61,586 nt of DNA. Origin: Cellulomonas phragmiteti. Lineage in GTDB: Bacteria > Actinomycetota > Actinomycetes > Actinomycetales > Cellulomonadaceae. The stretch spans positions 1 to 61,586 of the forward strand of contig NZ_BONP01000023.1 in NCBI RefSeq assembly GCF_016862775.1, written 5' to 3'. The notes under the pieces are model-generated. The model did no database searches. It was not told where the DNA came from and worked only from the letters and a program-made list of their open reading frames with translations. Below are positions 42,902 to 52,007 of the stretch, in pieces. A program made the position numbers and the translations under genes. Positions within the stretch are counted from its first letter, which is position 1; each line of letters begins with the position of its first letter.

Positions 42902-44272
42902 TCACCGCGCGGCCGCGCTCGCCCGCCGCTCCCCCACGACCCGCACGCGCACGCTCGCCACCGGCCCCGGGGTCGGGGCCGCCCGGCGCCGCAGCACCGC
43001 GTCGCGAGGTCCGAGCTCGAGGTCGAGGCGGTGGAAGAGGCGCGCCGCGGTGAGCGTCATGAGGACGTCCGCGATGCCCTTGCCGAGGCAGGTGTGCGGG
43101 CCCTTGCCGAACGGGGCGTACGCGCCGGGGGGCACGTGCTCGCGGCGGTCGGGCCCGTAGCGGTCGATGTCGAACCGCAGGGGGTCGGGGAAGAACTCGG
43201 GCAGGAAGTGCGGCACGGTGATCGCGCAGTAGACCGGCTCGCCCTCACGGACCAGGTGCCCGGCGTACTCGAAGTCGCGGTTCGCGACACGCGGCTGCGC
43301 GACGGCGATCGGGTACAGGCGCATGGTCTCCATGACCGCGCCGTCGGTCGCGGTGAGGCGCTCGAGGGACGCCTCGGTGAGCGGCCCGGAGGCGAAGACC
43401 TCGTCGGCCTCGGCCCGGATGCGCGCGAGCACGTCGGGGTGGGCCAGGACGGCGTGCACCAGGCACCCGAGCGTGTTGGCGACCGTGTCGAGCCCCGCGA
43501 CGTACGGCCCCGTGAGTGCCAGCACCAGGTCGTTCTCCGCCAGCAGCCCGGGGTCGGCGTCGTGGGCGTCCATGATGTCGTCGACCAGCGTGCGCCGGCC
43601 GTCGGCGCGCGGCCCCCGCGCCCGGTGCGCGCGGATCATCTCCTCGCCGAGCTCCTGGACCCGCGCCCGCGAGCGCCGGTACACGGGGTTGCGCAGCACG
43701 ACCTGCGGGCGCTGGCGCGTGACGAGCGCGTTGAGGATGTAGAGGATCGTCGTGCGGATGTCGCGCACGTACTCGGTCGGCACCGTGCCGGTCAGCAGGG
43801 TGCCGAGCTGGCTGGTGACGAGGAACTGCAGCGCCTCGACGAGCGGCACCGAGGCGCCCGGCCGCCACGCGCGGTCGAGGCAGTCGTCGGTGATCGCGAC
43901 GAGCTCGTCGAGGCGCCCGTCGAGGGCCTCGCGGGAGTACCCGCGCCGCATGACCTCACGCAGCCGCCGGTGCTCGGGGCCGTCGACGCCGGTGAGGGTG
44001 CGCGTCGCGCCGTACTCGTCGACGAGCCCCTGCCACACCTCGGCGGAGCGCAGGTTCTCGCGCCCCTCGCGCGAGCCCATCCAGCGTGCGAGCTCGGGGC
44101 CGGCGAGCACGGTGAGCGTGCGGCGCAGCGCCCGCACGCGGAACACCGGGCCGTGCTCGCGGTAGCACCGCACGAAGAACGCGGCGGGGTCGCGCGCGAG
44201 CTGGGCGACGCTGCCGACGACGGGCGCGCCGCGGACGACGGGGATGGTGCCGACGGTCGTGGACGTGGTCAT
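42902..44272 (-). CDS. Cytochrome P450
   Basis: A 456-residue soluble P450. The I-helix has AGLDT (259-263), the ExxR pair is ETMR (315-318) and the heme loop is FGKGPHTCLG (388-397) with proximal Cys395. The N-terminus lacks a membrane anchor. Electron partners and substrate are not visible nearby. ATG 44272 (MTTSTTV) is chosen; the frame is open further upstream without a better start. It stands alone, convergent with nothing and divergent from the DUF4143 ATPase gene. Confidence 0.94.
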   Translation of the reverse strand: MTTSTTVGTIPVVRGAPVVGSVAQLARDPAAFFVRCYREHGPVFRVRALRRTLTVLAGPELARWMGSREGRENLRSAEVWQGLVDEYGATRTLTGVDGPEHRRLREVMRRGYSREALDGRLDELVAITDDCLDRAWRPGASVPLVEALQFLVTSQLGTLLTGTVPTEYVRDIRTTILYILNALVTRQRPQVVLRNPVYRRSRARVQELGEEMIRAHRARGPRADGRRTLVDDIMDAHDADPGLLAENDLVLALTGPYVAGLDTVANTLGCLVHAVLAHPDVLARIRAEADEVFASGPLTEASLERLTATDGAVMETMRLYPIAVAQPRVANRDFEYAGHLVREGEPVYCAITVPHFLPEFFPDPLRFDIDRYGPDRREHVPPGAYAPFGKGPHTCLGKGIADVLMTLTAARLFHRLDLELGPRDAVLRRRAAPTPGPVASVRVRVVGERRASAAAR

Positions 44273-44480
44273 CGCGAGCCCCCTGCTGGTCGCGCCGTCC
44301 GGCGTCGACGCCGGACGCATCACCCCCAGGGTCCCGTGCGCACGTGGCGTGCGTCCAGACCCTCGCGGCACGACCCGGCGACGGGACTGACGTGGACGGT
44401 CGCGGGCAGGACGGCGGACGTCGCGTGGCCCGTCGCCGTCCCCTACGGGACACGTGGGCGATGGGCCACCTCGGCTGGTG

Positions 44481-44572
44481 GATCGCAGAACAGTAGGGTG
44501 TGACATCGCGAAACGGTAGTGTTTGCGATCGCGAAATGGTCGTGTTTGACGATGCGGAACGGTAGTGTCGAC
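44481..44572 (+). repeat. Four 23-bp direct repeats before the DUF4143 ATPase gene
   Basis: Four contiguous 23-nt units (44481-44503, 44504-44526, 44527-44549, 44550-44572) share the core ATCGCGAAACGGTAGTGTTT with a few changes each. The last unit ends two bases before the ATG and supplies a TAGTGT -10-like box six bases ahead of it, so the array overlaps a leaderless promoter. The 300-bp gap upstream (44273-44480) shows nothing else. Confidence 0.8.
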
Positions 44573-44574
44573 GC

Positions 44575-45849
44575 ATGGCGTACATACCCCGCGTCCTCGA
44601 CCAGCAGCTCGACCGCCTGCTGACGGGCCTCCCCGCTGTCGTCATCGACGGCCCGAAGGCGGTGGGCAAGACCGCGACGGCGTCGCGCCGGGCCACGACG
44701 GTCCTCGCCCTGGACGACCCGACGGAGCGTGTGCTGCTCGGAGCCGACCGTGAACGCATCACCCGGCTCCCCCCGCCGGTACTCATCGACGAGTGGCAGC
44801 TGTTCCCCGACGTGTGGGACCAGGTCAGGCGCGCGGTCGACAGAGGCGCCGGGCCGGGGTCCTACCTGCTGACGGGTTCCGCCACGCCGACCTCGGCACC
44901 CACGCACACGGGTGCCGGGCGGATCGTCCGCCTACGGATGCGGCCCATGACGCTCGCCGAGAGGGGCCTTCCGGCACCGGAGGTGTCTCTCGCCGATCTC
45001 CTGTCCGGCTCCCGCCCGCCGATCAGCGCGACGACCACGGTCGGACTGGCCGACTACGCCGAGGAGATCGTGACCGGGGGCCTGCCGGGCGTCCGCGCCG
45101 TCCCCGCTCACGCGCGATCCGCCGCACTCGACGGGTACCTCGACGCCGTCGTCGAGCACGACTTCGCCGAGGTCGGCCACGTGGTGCGCCGCCCCCGGAC
45201 GCTCCGCGCCTGGTTGCGGGCCTACGCCGCTGCGACGTCGACGACGGCCTCGTACAGCGCAGTCCTCGACGCCTCGACGCCCGGCCAGTCCGACAAGCCG
45301 GCGAAGACGACGACCATGGCCTACCGCGACACACTCGAACGGATGTGGCTGCTCGACCCCGTCCCGGCCTGGGCCGGCACCCGCTCCCCCATGACCTCGC
45401 TCGGCCAGGCGCCCAAGCACCATCTGGCCGACCCCGCGTTGGCTGCTCGGCTCCTCGGCGTGGGCGCCGGAGCGTTGCTCACGTCGCCGAATCCCGACGG
45501 TGCACCCGTCCCGCGCGACGGCACCCTCCTCGGTGCGCTCTTCGAGAGCCTCGTGACCCTGGGCGTCCGGACCTACGCCGACGCCGCCGGTGCGGCTGTC
45601 AGCCACCTCCGTACGCATCGTGGGGAGCACGAGGTGGACCTCATCGTCACCCGTGACGACGGGAGGATGGTGGCCCTCGAGATCAAGCTCGCTCCCGTCG
45701 CCGACGACCAGGACGTCCGCCACCTCCACTGGCTGCGGGAGCACGTGGGCGACGACCTCGTCGACGCGGCCGTCATCACGACGGGGCCTGCGGCCTACCG
45801 ACGGGCCGACGGGATCGCCGTCATCCCCGCCGCGCTCCTCGGGCCCTGA
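44575..45849 (+). CDS. AAA ATPase with DUF4143 C-terminus
   Basis: A 424-residue protein. Walker A is GPKAVGKT (26-33), Walker B is VLIDEWQ (69-75), followed by the arginine/sensor segment YLLTGSATP. The C-terminal DUF4143 domain ends in a PD-(D/E)XK-like motif, EHEVDLIVTRDDGRMVALEIK. These ATPases are often linked to mobile or defence loci and are frequently duplicated; the role is not established. The N-terminus begins at ATG 44575. GC content is somewhat lower than neighbouring genes, suggesting transfer. Confidence 0.92.
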   Translation: MAYIPRVLDQQLDRLLTGLPAVVIDGPKAVGKTATASRRATTVLALDDPTERVLLGADRERITRLPPPVLIDEWQLFPDVWDQVRRAVDRGAGPGSYLLTGSATPTSAPTHTGAGRIVRLRMRPMTLAERGLPAPEVSLADLLSGSRPPISATTTVGLADYAEEIVTGGLPGVRAVPAHARSAALDGYLDAVVEHDFAEVGHVVRRPRTLRAWLRAYAAATSTTASYSAVLDASTPGQSDKPAKTTTMAYRDTLERMWLLDPVPAWAGTRSPMTSLGQAPKHHLADPALAARLLGVGAGALLTSPNPDGAPVPRDGTLLGALFESLVTLGVRTYADAAGAAVSHLRTHRGEHEVDLIVTRDDGRMVALEIKLAPVADDQDVRHLHWLREHVGDDLVDAAVITTGPAAYRRADGIAVIPAALLGP

Positions 45850-45897
45850 CCTGGCCGACCAGCGGCTGCGGACGGACCGCCCGCCGGTCGCCGACCG

Positions 45898-46356
45898 TCA
45901 GGCCGAGGTCACCGCGGACTCCTCCCCTGCCCCCGCGCGCCGCGCGCGCCTCCCCCGGGCCAGCTCGGTGGCCAGGGCGTCGAGCGGCTGGGCGAACGGG
46001 TCGAGGAACCCGGCGAGCCAGTCCTCGACGACGTCCAGCGCGGCGACGTCCACCCGGTAGAGCCGCCGCGGCCCGTCGGCCCGGACGACGACGACGCCCG
46101 CCTCGCGGAGCACGCGCAGGTGCTGGGACGTCGCCGGCTGGGAGATGCCGAACTCCTCGCGGGCTGCCGCGACCAGCTCGCCGGCGGCCCGCTCGGCGCG
46201 GCCGAGGTGCTCGACGAGCCGCCGGCGCACGGGTTCCGCGAGCGCCGCGAGCACGACGTCCACGGGGACGGGGCGCCCGTGGGCGGCCCCGTCCGCGCGG
46301 GCGGCCGGGTCGGGTGTCGCGTCGGGCGACGGGCGCGGCGCGCGGGCCGCGCTCAT
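45898..46356 (-). CDS. ArsR-type winged-helix regulator
   Basis: A 152-residue regulator. After an Ala/Pro-rich 28-residue tail comes VDVVLAALAEPVRRRLVEHL, then the HTH FGISQPATSQHLRVLREAGVVVVRADGPRRLYRVD. There are no Cys metal ligands, so it is of the non-metal type usually paired with AHSA1 proteins. Start ATG 46356 overlaps the stop of the upstream SRPBCC gene (ATGA). Confidence 0.92.
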   Translation of the reverse strand: MSAARAPRPSPDATPDPAARADGAAHGRPVPVDVVLAALAEPVRRRLVEHLGRAERAAGELVAAAREEFGISQPATSQHLRVLREAGVVVVRADGPRRLYRVDVAALDVVEDWLAGFLDPFAQPLDALATELARGRRARRAGAGEESAVTSA

Positions 46357-47000
46357 CCCTCGGGGGCGGGGTCGCCCGTGTAGAACGCGGTGGTGCGCGC
46401 CCCCGCAGCGGCCGCCGACGCGGCCTCGCGCCCGTCGGCGGCGTCGGCCTGCGCCCACCCCGTCGCGGCGTGCTCGATGAACGCGCGGCCCTCGGGGGTC
46501 GTCGGCCAGGCCTCGCCGATCTCGCGCGCGATCGCCTCCCCCGTGGCGAGGTGCGCCGCGAGCCCCCACAGCGCGAGGTCCCACCCGACGCCGACGGCCC
46601 CGGGGCCGAACTGCTCCCAGAACTGGGGGTCGACGACGGCCTCGTGCGACAGCGTGAGGTCGGTGCCGCCGTCGGCGGGCGCCAGGAGGACCTCGACCCA
46701 GCTGACCTGGTCGCCCATCTCCCACGTCAGCGAGAACCGCCGGGGGGCGTCGCACTCCTCGACGACGCCGCCCGCGTTGCCCTCGACCTGGTAGCGCCCA
46801 CCCACGTGCAGGTCGCCGGTGACGGGCGCGAACCAGCGCGGCAGCCGCTCGGCGTCGGTGAGCGCGTCCCACACGTCGGCCGGCTCGGCGCGGTAGGTGC
46901 GCCGGGCGACGACGACCTTGGTCGGGGCGCCGTCTCGTTCGCCGCGGCGCAGCTCGCGTGCCACGAGCCCGACCTGCTCCAGTGCGTCGATCCGGGTCAT
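46353..47000 (-). CDS. SRPBCC/AHSA1 family protein
   Basis: A 215-residue protein with the START-like core RTYRAEPADVWDALTDAERLPRWFAPVTGDL, GGRYQVEGNAGGVVEEC and FSLTWEMGDQVSWVEVLL, plus a C-terminal helical extension. Such proteins are co-transcribed with ArsR regulators in actinobacteria. ATG 47000 has GGAGG upstream; a GTG at 47003 is the only other candidate. First gene of the pair; the operator lies just upstream. Confidence 0.9.
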   Translation of the reverse strand: MTRIDALEQVGLVARELRRGERDGAPTKVVVARRTYRAEPADVWDALTDAERLPRWFAPVTGDLHVGGRYQVEGNAGGVVEECDAPRRFSLTWEMGDQVSWVEVLLAPADGGTDLTLSHEAVVDPQFWEQFGPGAVGVGWDLALWGLAAHLATGEAIAREIGEAWPTTPEGRAFIEHAATGWAQADAADGREAASAAAAGARTTAFYTGDPAPEG

Positions 47001-47015
47001 CACGCCTCCGTCGTT

Positions 47016-47037
47016 CGTATAAGTTGGTACTTATACG
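47016..47037. promoter_or_regulatory. ArsR-type operator
   Basis: CGTATAAGT-TGGT-ACTTATACG is a perfect palindrome with 9-bp arms, 16 bp upstream of the SRPBCC ATG. It contains a TATAAGT -10-like core, so binding of the ArsR-type product would block transcription of its own operon. AT-richness in this GC-rich DNA makes chance occurrence unlikely. Confidence 0.7.
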
Positions 47038-47102
47038 CTACCTGGCGCACGGCTCCCCGTCCACCCCTCGACGCGACGCCCCCGACCCGCCACGCTGGAC
47101 GC

Positions 47103-47768
47103 GTGCTCCTGCCACCCCAGGTCGCCGCGGGCGTCGCCGACGGCACCGTGACGCTCGCGTTCCGCCGCTGGCAGCACGCCGACGTGCAGCCCGGCGCACG
47201 GTTCCGGACGTCCGCGGGCGTCGTCGAGGTCACGTCCGTCGACGTCGTCGACCCCGCCGCCCTCACCGACGCCGACGCCCGCGCCGCCGGGCTGCCCGAC
47301 GCCGCCGCGCTGCGGGCGCTGCTCGACCCCGGTGCCGTCGCACGCCGCCGCAGCCGGGCACGGTACGGGCGCGCGCCCGCCCCCGACCGCGGGGCCGACG
47401 CACCCGACACCGCTGCCTGGCCCGTCCACCGCGTCGGCCTGGCCTGGGCCGGGCCCGACCCGCGCATCGCGCTGCGGGAGTCCGCCGACCTCACCGACGA
47501 CGACGTCGCCGCGATCGACGCGCGCCTGGACCGTCTCGACCGCGCTGCCACCCACGTACCGTGGACGGCCGCGACCCTCGACGTCATCCGCCGCCGCCCG
47601 CACGTGCGCGCCCCCGACCTGGCCGCCGAGCTGGGCCGCGAGCGCGACCCGTTCAAGCTCGACGTCCGCAAGCTCAAGGCCCTCGACCTGACGCAGAGCT
47701 TCGAGGTCGGCTACGCCCTGAGCCCGCGCGGCGAGGCGTACGTCGCCCGCTCGCGGCGACGCGGCTGA
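47103..47768 (+). CDS. Hypothetical protein with ASCH/PUA-like N-terminus
   Basis: A 221-residue soluble protein. The N-terminal [44 protein letters not shown] resembles the ASCH/PUA-like beta-barrel. The C-terminal part, [21 protein letters not shown], looks like a winged-helix. No enzyme is implied. GTG 47103 lies 6 nt after CACGCT, likely leaderless. Confidence 0.7.
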   Translation: MLLPPQVAAGVADGTVTLAFRRWQHADVQPGARFRTSAGVVEVTSVDVVDPAALTDADARAAGLPDAAALRALLDPGAVARRRSRARYGRAPAPDRGADAPDTAAWPVHRVGLAWAGPDPRIALRESADLTDDDVAAIDARLDRLDRAATHVPWTAATLDVIRRRPHVRAPDLAAELGRERDPFKLDVRKLKALDLTQSFEVGYALSPRGEAYVARSRRRG

Positions 47769-47922
47769 GCCGGCCGGCGGGTCCCGCGACCCGGCGCACG
47801 CCGACGACCTGGGACGTCACCGCGCGGCGACGACGTCCGACGAGATTGTGCGCCGGTGCGCCCGCCCACGACACTGTGCCCAGACGGCCGGCCCCCGCCG
47901 GTCACGGGCACCGGAGGCGGGC

Positions 47923-49059
47923 ATGGCCAAGACCACGGCGAAGCGGGTCGGGATCCTCACGGCGGGCGGCGACAGCCCCGGCCTGAACGCCGCGATCCGC
48001 GGGTTCGGCAAGACCGCGATCGGGCACCACGGCATGGAGCTCATCGGGTTCCGCGACGGGGTCACGGGGCTGGTGGAGAACCGGTACGTCGAGCTCGACG
48101 GCAAGGCGCTGTCCGGGATCCTCACGATCGGCGGGACGATCCTGGGGACGAGCCGCGACAAGGTCCACCGGTACGCGGTCGACGGCGGCGAGCCGCAGGA
48201 CATGGTGCCGACCGTCGTCGAGAACTACCAGGCCCTCGGGCTGGACGCGCTCATCATGCTCGGCGGCGGCGGGACGGCGAAGAACGCGATGCGCCTGGTC
48301 GACGCCGGCCTCAACGTCATCCACCTGCCCAAGACGATCGACAACGACATCGCCGAGACCGACACGACCTTCGGGTTCGCGACGGCCACCGAGATCGCCA
48401 CCGAGGCCGTCGACCGCGTGCACTCGACCGCGCACAGCCACCACCGCATCATCCTCACCGAGATCATGGGGCACAACGCCGGCTGGCTGACGCTCGCGGC
48501 GGGCATCGCCGGCGGCGCCGACATCATCCTCATCCCCGAGATCCCGTACACGATCGAGTCGGTCGCGGACACGATCCGCCGGCGGACGGCCCGCGGCTCG
48601 TCGTTCTCGGTCGTCGCCGTCGCCGAGGGCGCGCGGGACGTCGAGGACACCGCCGACTACCAGGCCGCGCAGCTGCTGGTGAAGTCCGCGAAGACCCCGG
48701 AGTCGCGGCGCGCCGCCAGGAAGCACCTGGCCCACGTCGAGGACGCGCAGCGCGAGCACACGTTCAAGCTCGCGCGCGAGCTCGAGGCCGCCACCGGCCT
48801 GGAGACCCGCGTGACGATCCTCGGGTACGTGCAGCGCGGGGGCACGCCGTGCGCGGCGGACCGGCTGCTCGCGACGCGCCTGGGCGCGGCCGCGGCCAAC
48901 CTCGTCAGCCGCGGCGAGTTCGGCGTCATGGTCGCGGCCCGCGGCGACGACGCCGTCCCCGTGCCGCTCGCCGACGTGGCCGGCAAGGTCAAGCTGGTCC
49001 CCCCGGACCACGCGTGGGTCGAGGCCGCCCGCCAGGTCGGGACAGGCCTCGGCGACTGA
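47923..49059 (+). CDS. pfkA: 6-phosphofructokinase, GGGGT variant
   Basis: A 378-residue PFK of the longer, group III type. [16 protein letters not shown] binds nucleotide or PPi; the catalytic PKTIDND (136-142) and [10 protein letters not shown] follow. Two positions set donor class: where E. coli ATP-PFK has GGDGS it reads GGGGT (114-118), and the residue before TIDND is Lys137 rather than Gly. Lys at that site is seen in PPi-type and some group III ATP enzymes, so the phosphate donor is uncertain. GGAGG precedes ATG 47923. A repeat array follows the stop. Confidence 0.92.
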   Translation: MAKTTAKRVGILTAGGDSPGLNAAIRGFGKTAIGHHGMELIGFRDGVTGLVENRYVELDGKALSGILTIGGTILGTSRDKVHRYAVDGGEPQDMVPTVVENYQALGLDALIMLGGGGTAKNAMRLVDAGLNVIHLPKTIDNDIAETDTTFGFATATEIATEAVDRVHSTAHSHHRIILTEIMGHNAGWLTLAAGIAGGADIILIPEIPYTIESVADTIRRRTARGSSFSVVAVAEGARDVEDTADYQAAQLLVKSAKTPESRRAARKHLAHVEDAQREHTFKLARELEAATGLETRVTILGYVQRGGTPCAADRLLATRLGAAAANLVSRGEFGVMVAARGDDAVPVPLADVAGKVKLVPPDHAWVEAARQVGTGLGD

Positions 49060-49061
49060 CC

Positions 49062-49410
49062 GCACTCTCACCCCTGGGGGTGGGCCGGATCGCCCTCTCA
49101 CCCCCGGGGGACGGGCTGGATCGCCTTCTCCTCTGGGCGTGAGAGAGCAATCCGGCACCCCACCCCCGGGGGCGGTGGGCTCGATTGCTCTCTCACCCCC
49201 CGGGGGCGGTGGGCCGGATCGCCCTCTCACGCCCGGGGGGCGGGCCGGATCGCCCTCTCACCCCGGGGGGTGGGCGGGATTGCCCTCTCACCCCGGGGGG
49301 GTGGGCGGGATTGCCCTCTCACCCCGGGGGGTGGGCGGGATTGCCCTCTGACCGTGAGAGAGCGATCCAGCTCGCCCCGCACCCCACCCCCGGTCGTGAG
49401 AGAGCGATCC
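49062..49410. repeat. Array of about 12 GTGAGAG-family repeats
   Basis: This gene-free block between pfkA and the GH13 gene holds about nine copies reading CTCTCACC (for example at 49064, 49094, 49190, 49223, 49255, 49287 and 49316; two are degenerate) and three reading GTGAGAGAGC (about 49138, 49353, 49394). The unit is roughly 32 bp: GGCGGGATTGCCCTCTCACC plus a C/G-rich spacer. The mix of orientations lets the block fold into many hairpins. No promoter or ORF with support is seen in it. Confidence 0.85.
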
Positions 49411-49474
49411 GGCCCGCGGGCTAGGGTCGGGTGGGCGGGTGCGGCGGCGCCGGCGGACGAGCGACGGAGGCGGC

Positions 49475-50722
49475 ATGAGCGCGGCATGGACCGAGCACGC
49501 GATCTGGTGGCACGTCTACCCCCTGGGGGCGGTCGGAGCGCCGATCCGCACCCCCGACACCGACGACCCGCCCAGGCGCCTCGACCACCTGCTCCCCTGG
49601 CTCGACCACGTCGTGCGCCTCGGCACCAACGGCGTGCTGCTGGGCCCGGTGTTCGCGTCGTCGACGCACGGGTACGACACCACGGACCACTTCCGCGTCG
49701 ACCCGCGCCTGGGCACGGACGACGACCTCGAGCGGTTCCTCGCCGCCGCGCACGAGCGTGGGCTGCGGGTGCTGCTCGACGGCGTGTTCAACCACGTCGG
49801 CGCGGAGCACCCGCTGGTCACGCAGGTGCTCGCCGAGGGGCCCGACGGGCCGCGCGCGGGCTTCGTCCGCGTCGACTGGGACCACCCCGACGGCCCGCGC
49901 ACCGCCGACTTCGAGGGGCACCGCGCGCTCGTCGCGCTCAACCACGACGACCCCGCGGTGGCCGCCTACGTCGCGGACGTCATGTCCCACTGGCTGACGC
50001 GCGGCGCGGACGGCTGGCGCCTGGACGCCGCGTACGCGGTACCGCCGGAGTTCTGGGCGCGCGTGCTGCCCGCCGTGCGTGCGCACCACCCCGACGCGTG
50101 GATCGTGGGCGAGGTCATCCACGGCGACTACACGGGCGTCGTCGCGGCGTCCGGCATGGACGCCGTCACCCAGTACGAGCTGTGGAAGGCCGTGTGGAGC
50201 AGCCTGCTCGACCGCAACTTCTGGGAGCTCGACCACGCGCTGCAGCGGCACGACGCGCTGCTCGAGGCGTTCGTGCCGCAGACGTTCGTCGGCAACCACG
50301 ACGTCACGCGCGTCGCCACGCGCGTCGGCCCGCAGGCGGGGGCGCTCGCGCTGGTCGTCCTCATGACCGTGGCCGGCGTGCCGTCGGTGTACTACGGCGA
50401 CGAGCTGGGCTGGACGGGCCTCAAGGAGGACCGTGAGGGTGGCGACGACGCCGTGCGGCCCCCGCTGCCCGCCACCCCCGACGACCTGGGCGACGACGAG
50501 CGGCACGTGCTGGCGCTGCACCAGGAGCTGATCGCGCTGCGGCGCCGCCACGCGTGGCTGCACCACGCCCGCACCACCACCGACGAGCTGACCAACACGC
50601 GCTACCGCTACACCGCGACGTCCGCGGACGGCGCCCACCGCCTGCACGTCGAGCTGGACGTGACGGACACCCCGCGCGCCGTCGTGCGCGACGACCACAG
50701 GCAGGTGCTGGTCACGACGTGA
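49475..50722 (+). CDS. GH13 alpha-amylase family glycosidase
   Basis: A 415-residue cytosolic GH13 enzyme, short for the family. Conserved regions: DGVFNHVG (102-109), GWRLDAAYA with nucleophile Asp184, GEVIHGDY with acid/base Glu213, and FVGNHD (271-276) with the transition-state Asp. YYGDELGW follows. There is no signal peptide and no C-terminal carbohydrate-binding module. It probably acts on small alpha-glucosides or malto-oligosaccharides. ATG 49475 has CGGAGG upstream. Its end overlaps the convergent methyltransferase by 11 bp. Confidence 0.93.
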   Translation: MSAAWTEHAIWWHVYPLGAVGAPIRTPDTDDPPRRLDHLLPWLDHVVRLGTNGVLLGPVFASSTHGYDTTDHFRVDPRLGTDDDLERFLAAAHERGLRVLLDGVFNHVGAEHPLVTQVLAEGPDGPRAGFVRVDWDHPDGPRTADFEGHRALVALNHDDPAVAAYVADVMSHWLTRGADGWRLDAAYAVPPEFWARVLPAVRAHHPDAWIVGEVIHGDYTGVVAASGMDAVTQYELWKAVWSSLLDRNFWELDHALQRHDALLEAFVPQTFVGNHDVTRVATRVGPQAGALALVVLMTVAGVPSVYYGDELGWTGLKEDREGGDDAVRPPLPATPDDLGDDERHVLALHQELIALRRRHAWLHHARTTTDELTNTRYRYTATSADGAHRLHVELDVTDTPRAVVRDDHRQVLVTT

Positions 50723-51214
50723 CGCGCCGCAGCCGCACCCCCCGGTAGAGCACGGACGGCAGCACGACGCCGCGCACCAGCACACGCTCGCTCGTCCACC
50801 CCGGGACGTCGGCCGCGGGCGCAGTACGCGCAGCACCTCGCGGACGGCCCGGTCCAGCGGGGACCAGTGGTGGAAGCTCATGGTGGACGTCACCACGTCG
50901 AACGACGCGTCCGGGTAGGGCAGGGCGGCCGCGTCGCCGACGACGACGGCCGCGCGGCCCGCCACCCCGGCGCGCGCGAGGACGGCCCGCGCGTGCTCCA
51001 CCATCTGCGGGGTGACGTCCAGGCCGTCGACGTGCAGGTCGGGACGCCGGCGCGCGAGCGTCCGCACGAGCATCCCGGGACCGCAGCCGACGTCGAGCAC
51101 GCGGCCGCCGTGGGGTGCCGCTGCGGACGCGTGGTCGGCAGCGCGCCGGTGCAGCACCGTGAAGAACCTGCCGGTGCTGCGCTGGTACGCCCGCGGCGTC
51201 GTGTAGTCGACCAT
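50712..51214 (-). pseudogene. Class I SAM methyltransferase, frameshifted near the C-terminus
   Basis: The frame from ATG 51214 encodes a normal N-terminal Rossmann domain: VLDVGCGPGMLVRTLA, VDGLDVTPQMVEHAR, VVVGDAAALPYPDASFDVVTSTMSFHHW and REVLRVLRP. Near 50820-50830 the expected continuation switches to another frame, which gives VPGWTSERVLVRGVV and RGVRLRRVTS before a stop at 50712. The usual GGRLVL strand between is also missing, so a small deletion probably caused the shift. The original frame runs on without a sensible end. Sequencing error is the alternative. Confidence 0.7.
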
Positions 51215-51256
51215 CGGTGCCCCCTCGGCGTTCGCGGCGAGGGTACCGGGGCGCCG

Positions 51257-51490
51257 CTACGCCGGGTCCGGCGCGTCCGGCTCGCCGTCCGGCTCCCAGC
51301 GCAGCAGGTCGCCCGGCTGGCACTCGAGCACCTCGCACAGCGCCGCGAGCGTCGTGAACCGGACGGCCTTGGCGCGGCCGTTCTTGAGGACCGCGAGGTT
51401 GGCGGGGGTGATGCCGACGCGCTCGGCGAGGGTCCCGACGGACATCTTGCGCCGCGCGAGCATGACGTCGACGTCGACGACGATCGGCAT
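51257..51490 (-). CDS. XRE-family (Cro/CI-like) regulator
   Basis: A 77-residue HTH protein: MLARRKMSVGTLAERVGITPANLAVLKNGRAKAVRFTTLAALCEVLECQPGDLL is the classical small YozG/DUF-associated regulator pattern (shown in parts as AERVGITPANLAVLKNG and CEVLECQPGDLL). ATG 51490 overlaps the DUF2975 stop by one base (TGATG). The pair is a standard membrane protein plus XRE regulator unit. Confidence 0.93.
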   Translation of the reverse strand: MPIVVDVDVMLARRKMSVGTLAERVGITPANLAVLKNGRAKAVRFTTLAALCEVLECQPGDLLRWEPDGEPDAPDPA

Positions 51491-51978
51491 CAGATCACCT
51501 CGTCGAGCTCGTCGCGCAGCTGCCGGGCCTCGGTGTCGCGGTCGACCGCCTGCGCGAGCAGCAGGCGCAGCAGCAGGACGACGAGCGCGATGCCCCCGAG
51601 CACGAGCGCCGCACCCCCGATGAGCAGGACCACGCCGGGCGCGACCGCCTCCCCCGGCGCCAGCACCACCCCCAGCGCAAGCGCGAGCACCGCGGCGGCG
51701 GCGATCGCGCCGACGATCACGTCGACCCACCGGAACGCGGCGGGCGTGAAGACCTCCTCGCGCCGGACCATCGTCAGCAGGCGCCACACGCACACCGCGC
51801 AGACCTGCAGGGTGACCAGGCCCAGCACGAAGATCGCGACGACCGGCGCCCGGACGCCGGGCGGCGCCTCCTCCAGGTCGACCCACAGCAGCGGGGCCAG
51901 GACGACCTGGACGGCCAGCGACCCGGCGAGCGCGAGCACGACGACGACGCGCAGGGCGAGGACGGTGAGGTGGCGCAT
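51490..51978 (-). CDS. DUF2975 membrane protein
   Basis: A 162-residue protein with four hydrophobic segments (about 5-32, 44-68, 84-105, 118-142), matching DUF2975 proteins. The middle has VRREEVFTPAAFRWVDVI, a conserved feature. The molecular role is unknown; partners are always small XRE regulators such as the one that follows here. ATG 51978 has GAGGAG five bases upstream; a GTG at 51984 is possible. Confidence 0.9.
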   Translation of the reverse strand: MRHLTVLALRVVVVLALAGSLAVQVVLAPLLWVDLEEAPPGVRAPVVAIFVLGLVTLQVCAVCVWRLLTMVRREEVFTPAAFRWVDVIVGAIAAAAVLALALGVVLAPGEAVAPGVVLLIGGAALVLGGIALVVLLLRLLLAQAVDRDTEARQLRDELDEVI

Positions 51979-52007
51979 CGGCACTCCTCGATCGGTGGAC
52001 GGGAGGA

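Noticed and set aside
45898..46356. Metal-sensing ArsR
   Set aside because: No Cys or His metal-binding cluster; partner is an AHSA1-type protein, not an arsenic gene.
49062..49410. CRISPR array
   Set aside because: Repeats occur in both orientations with variable, C/G-rich low-complexity spacers and no cas genes are near.
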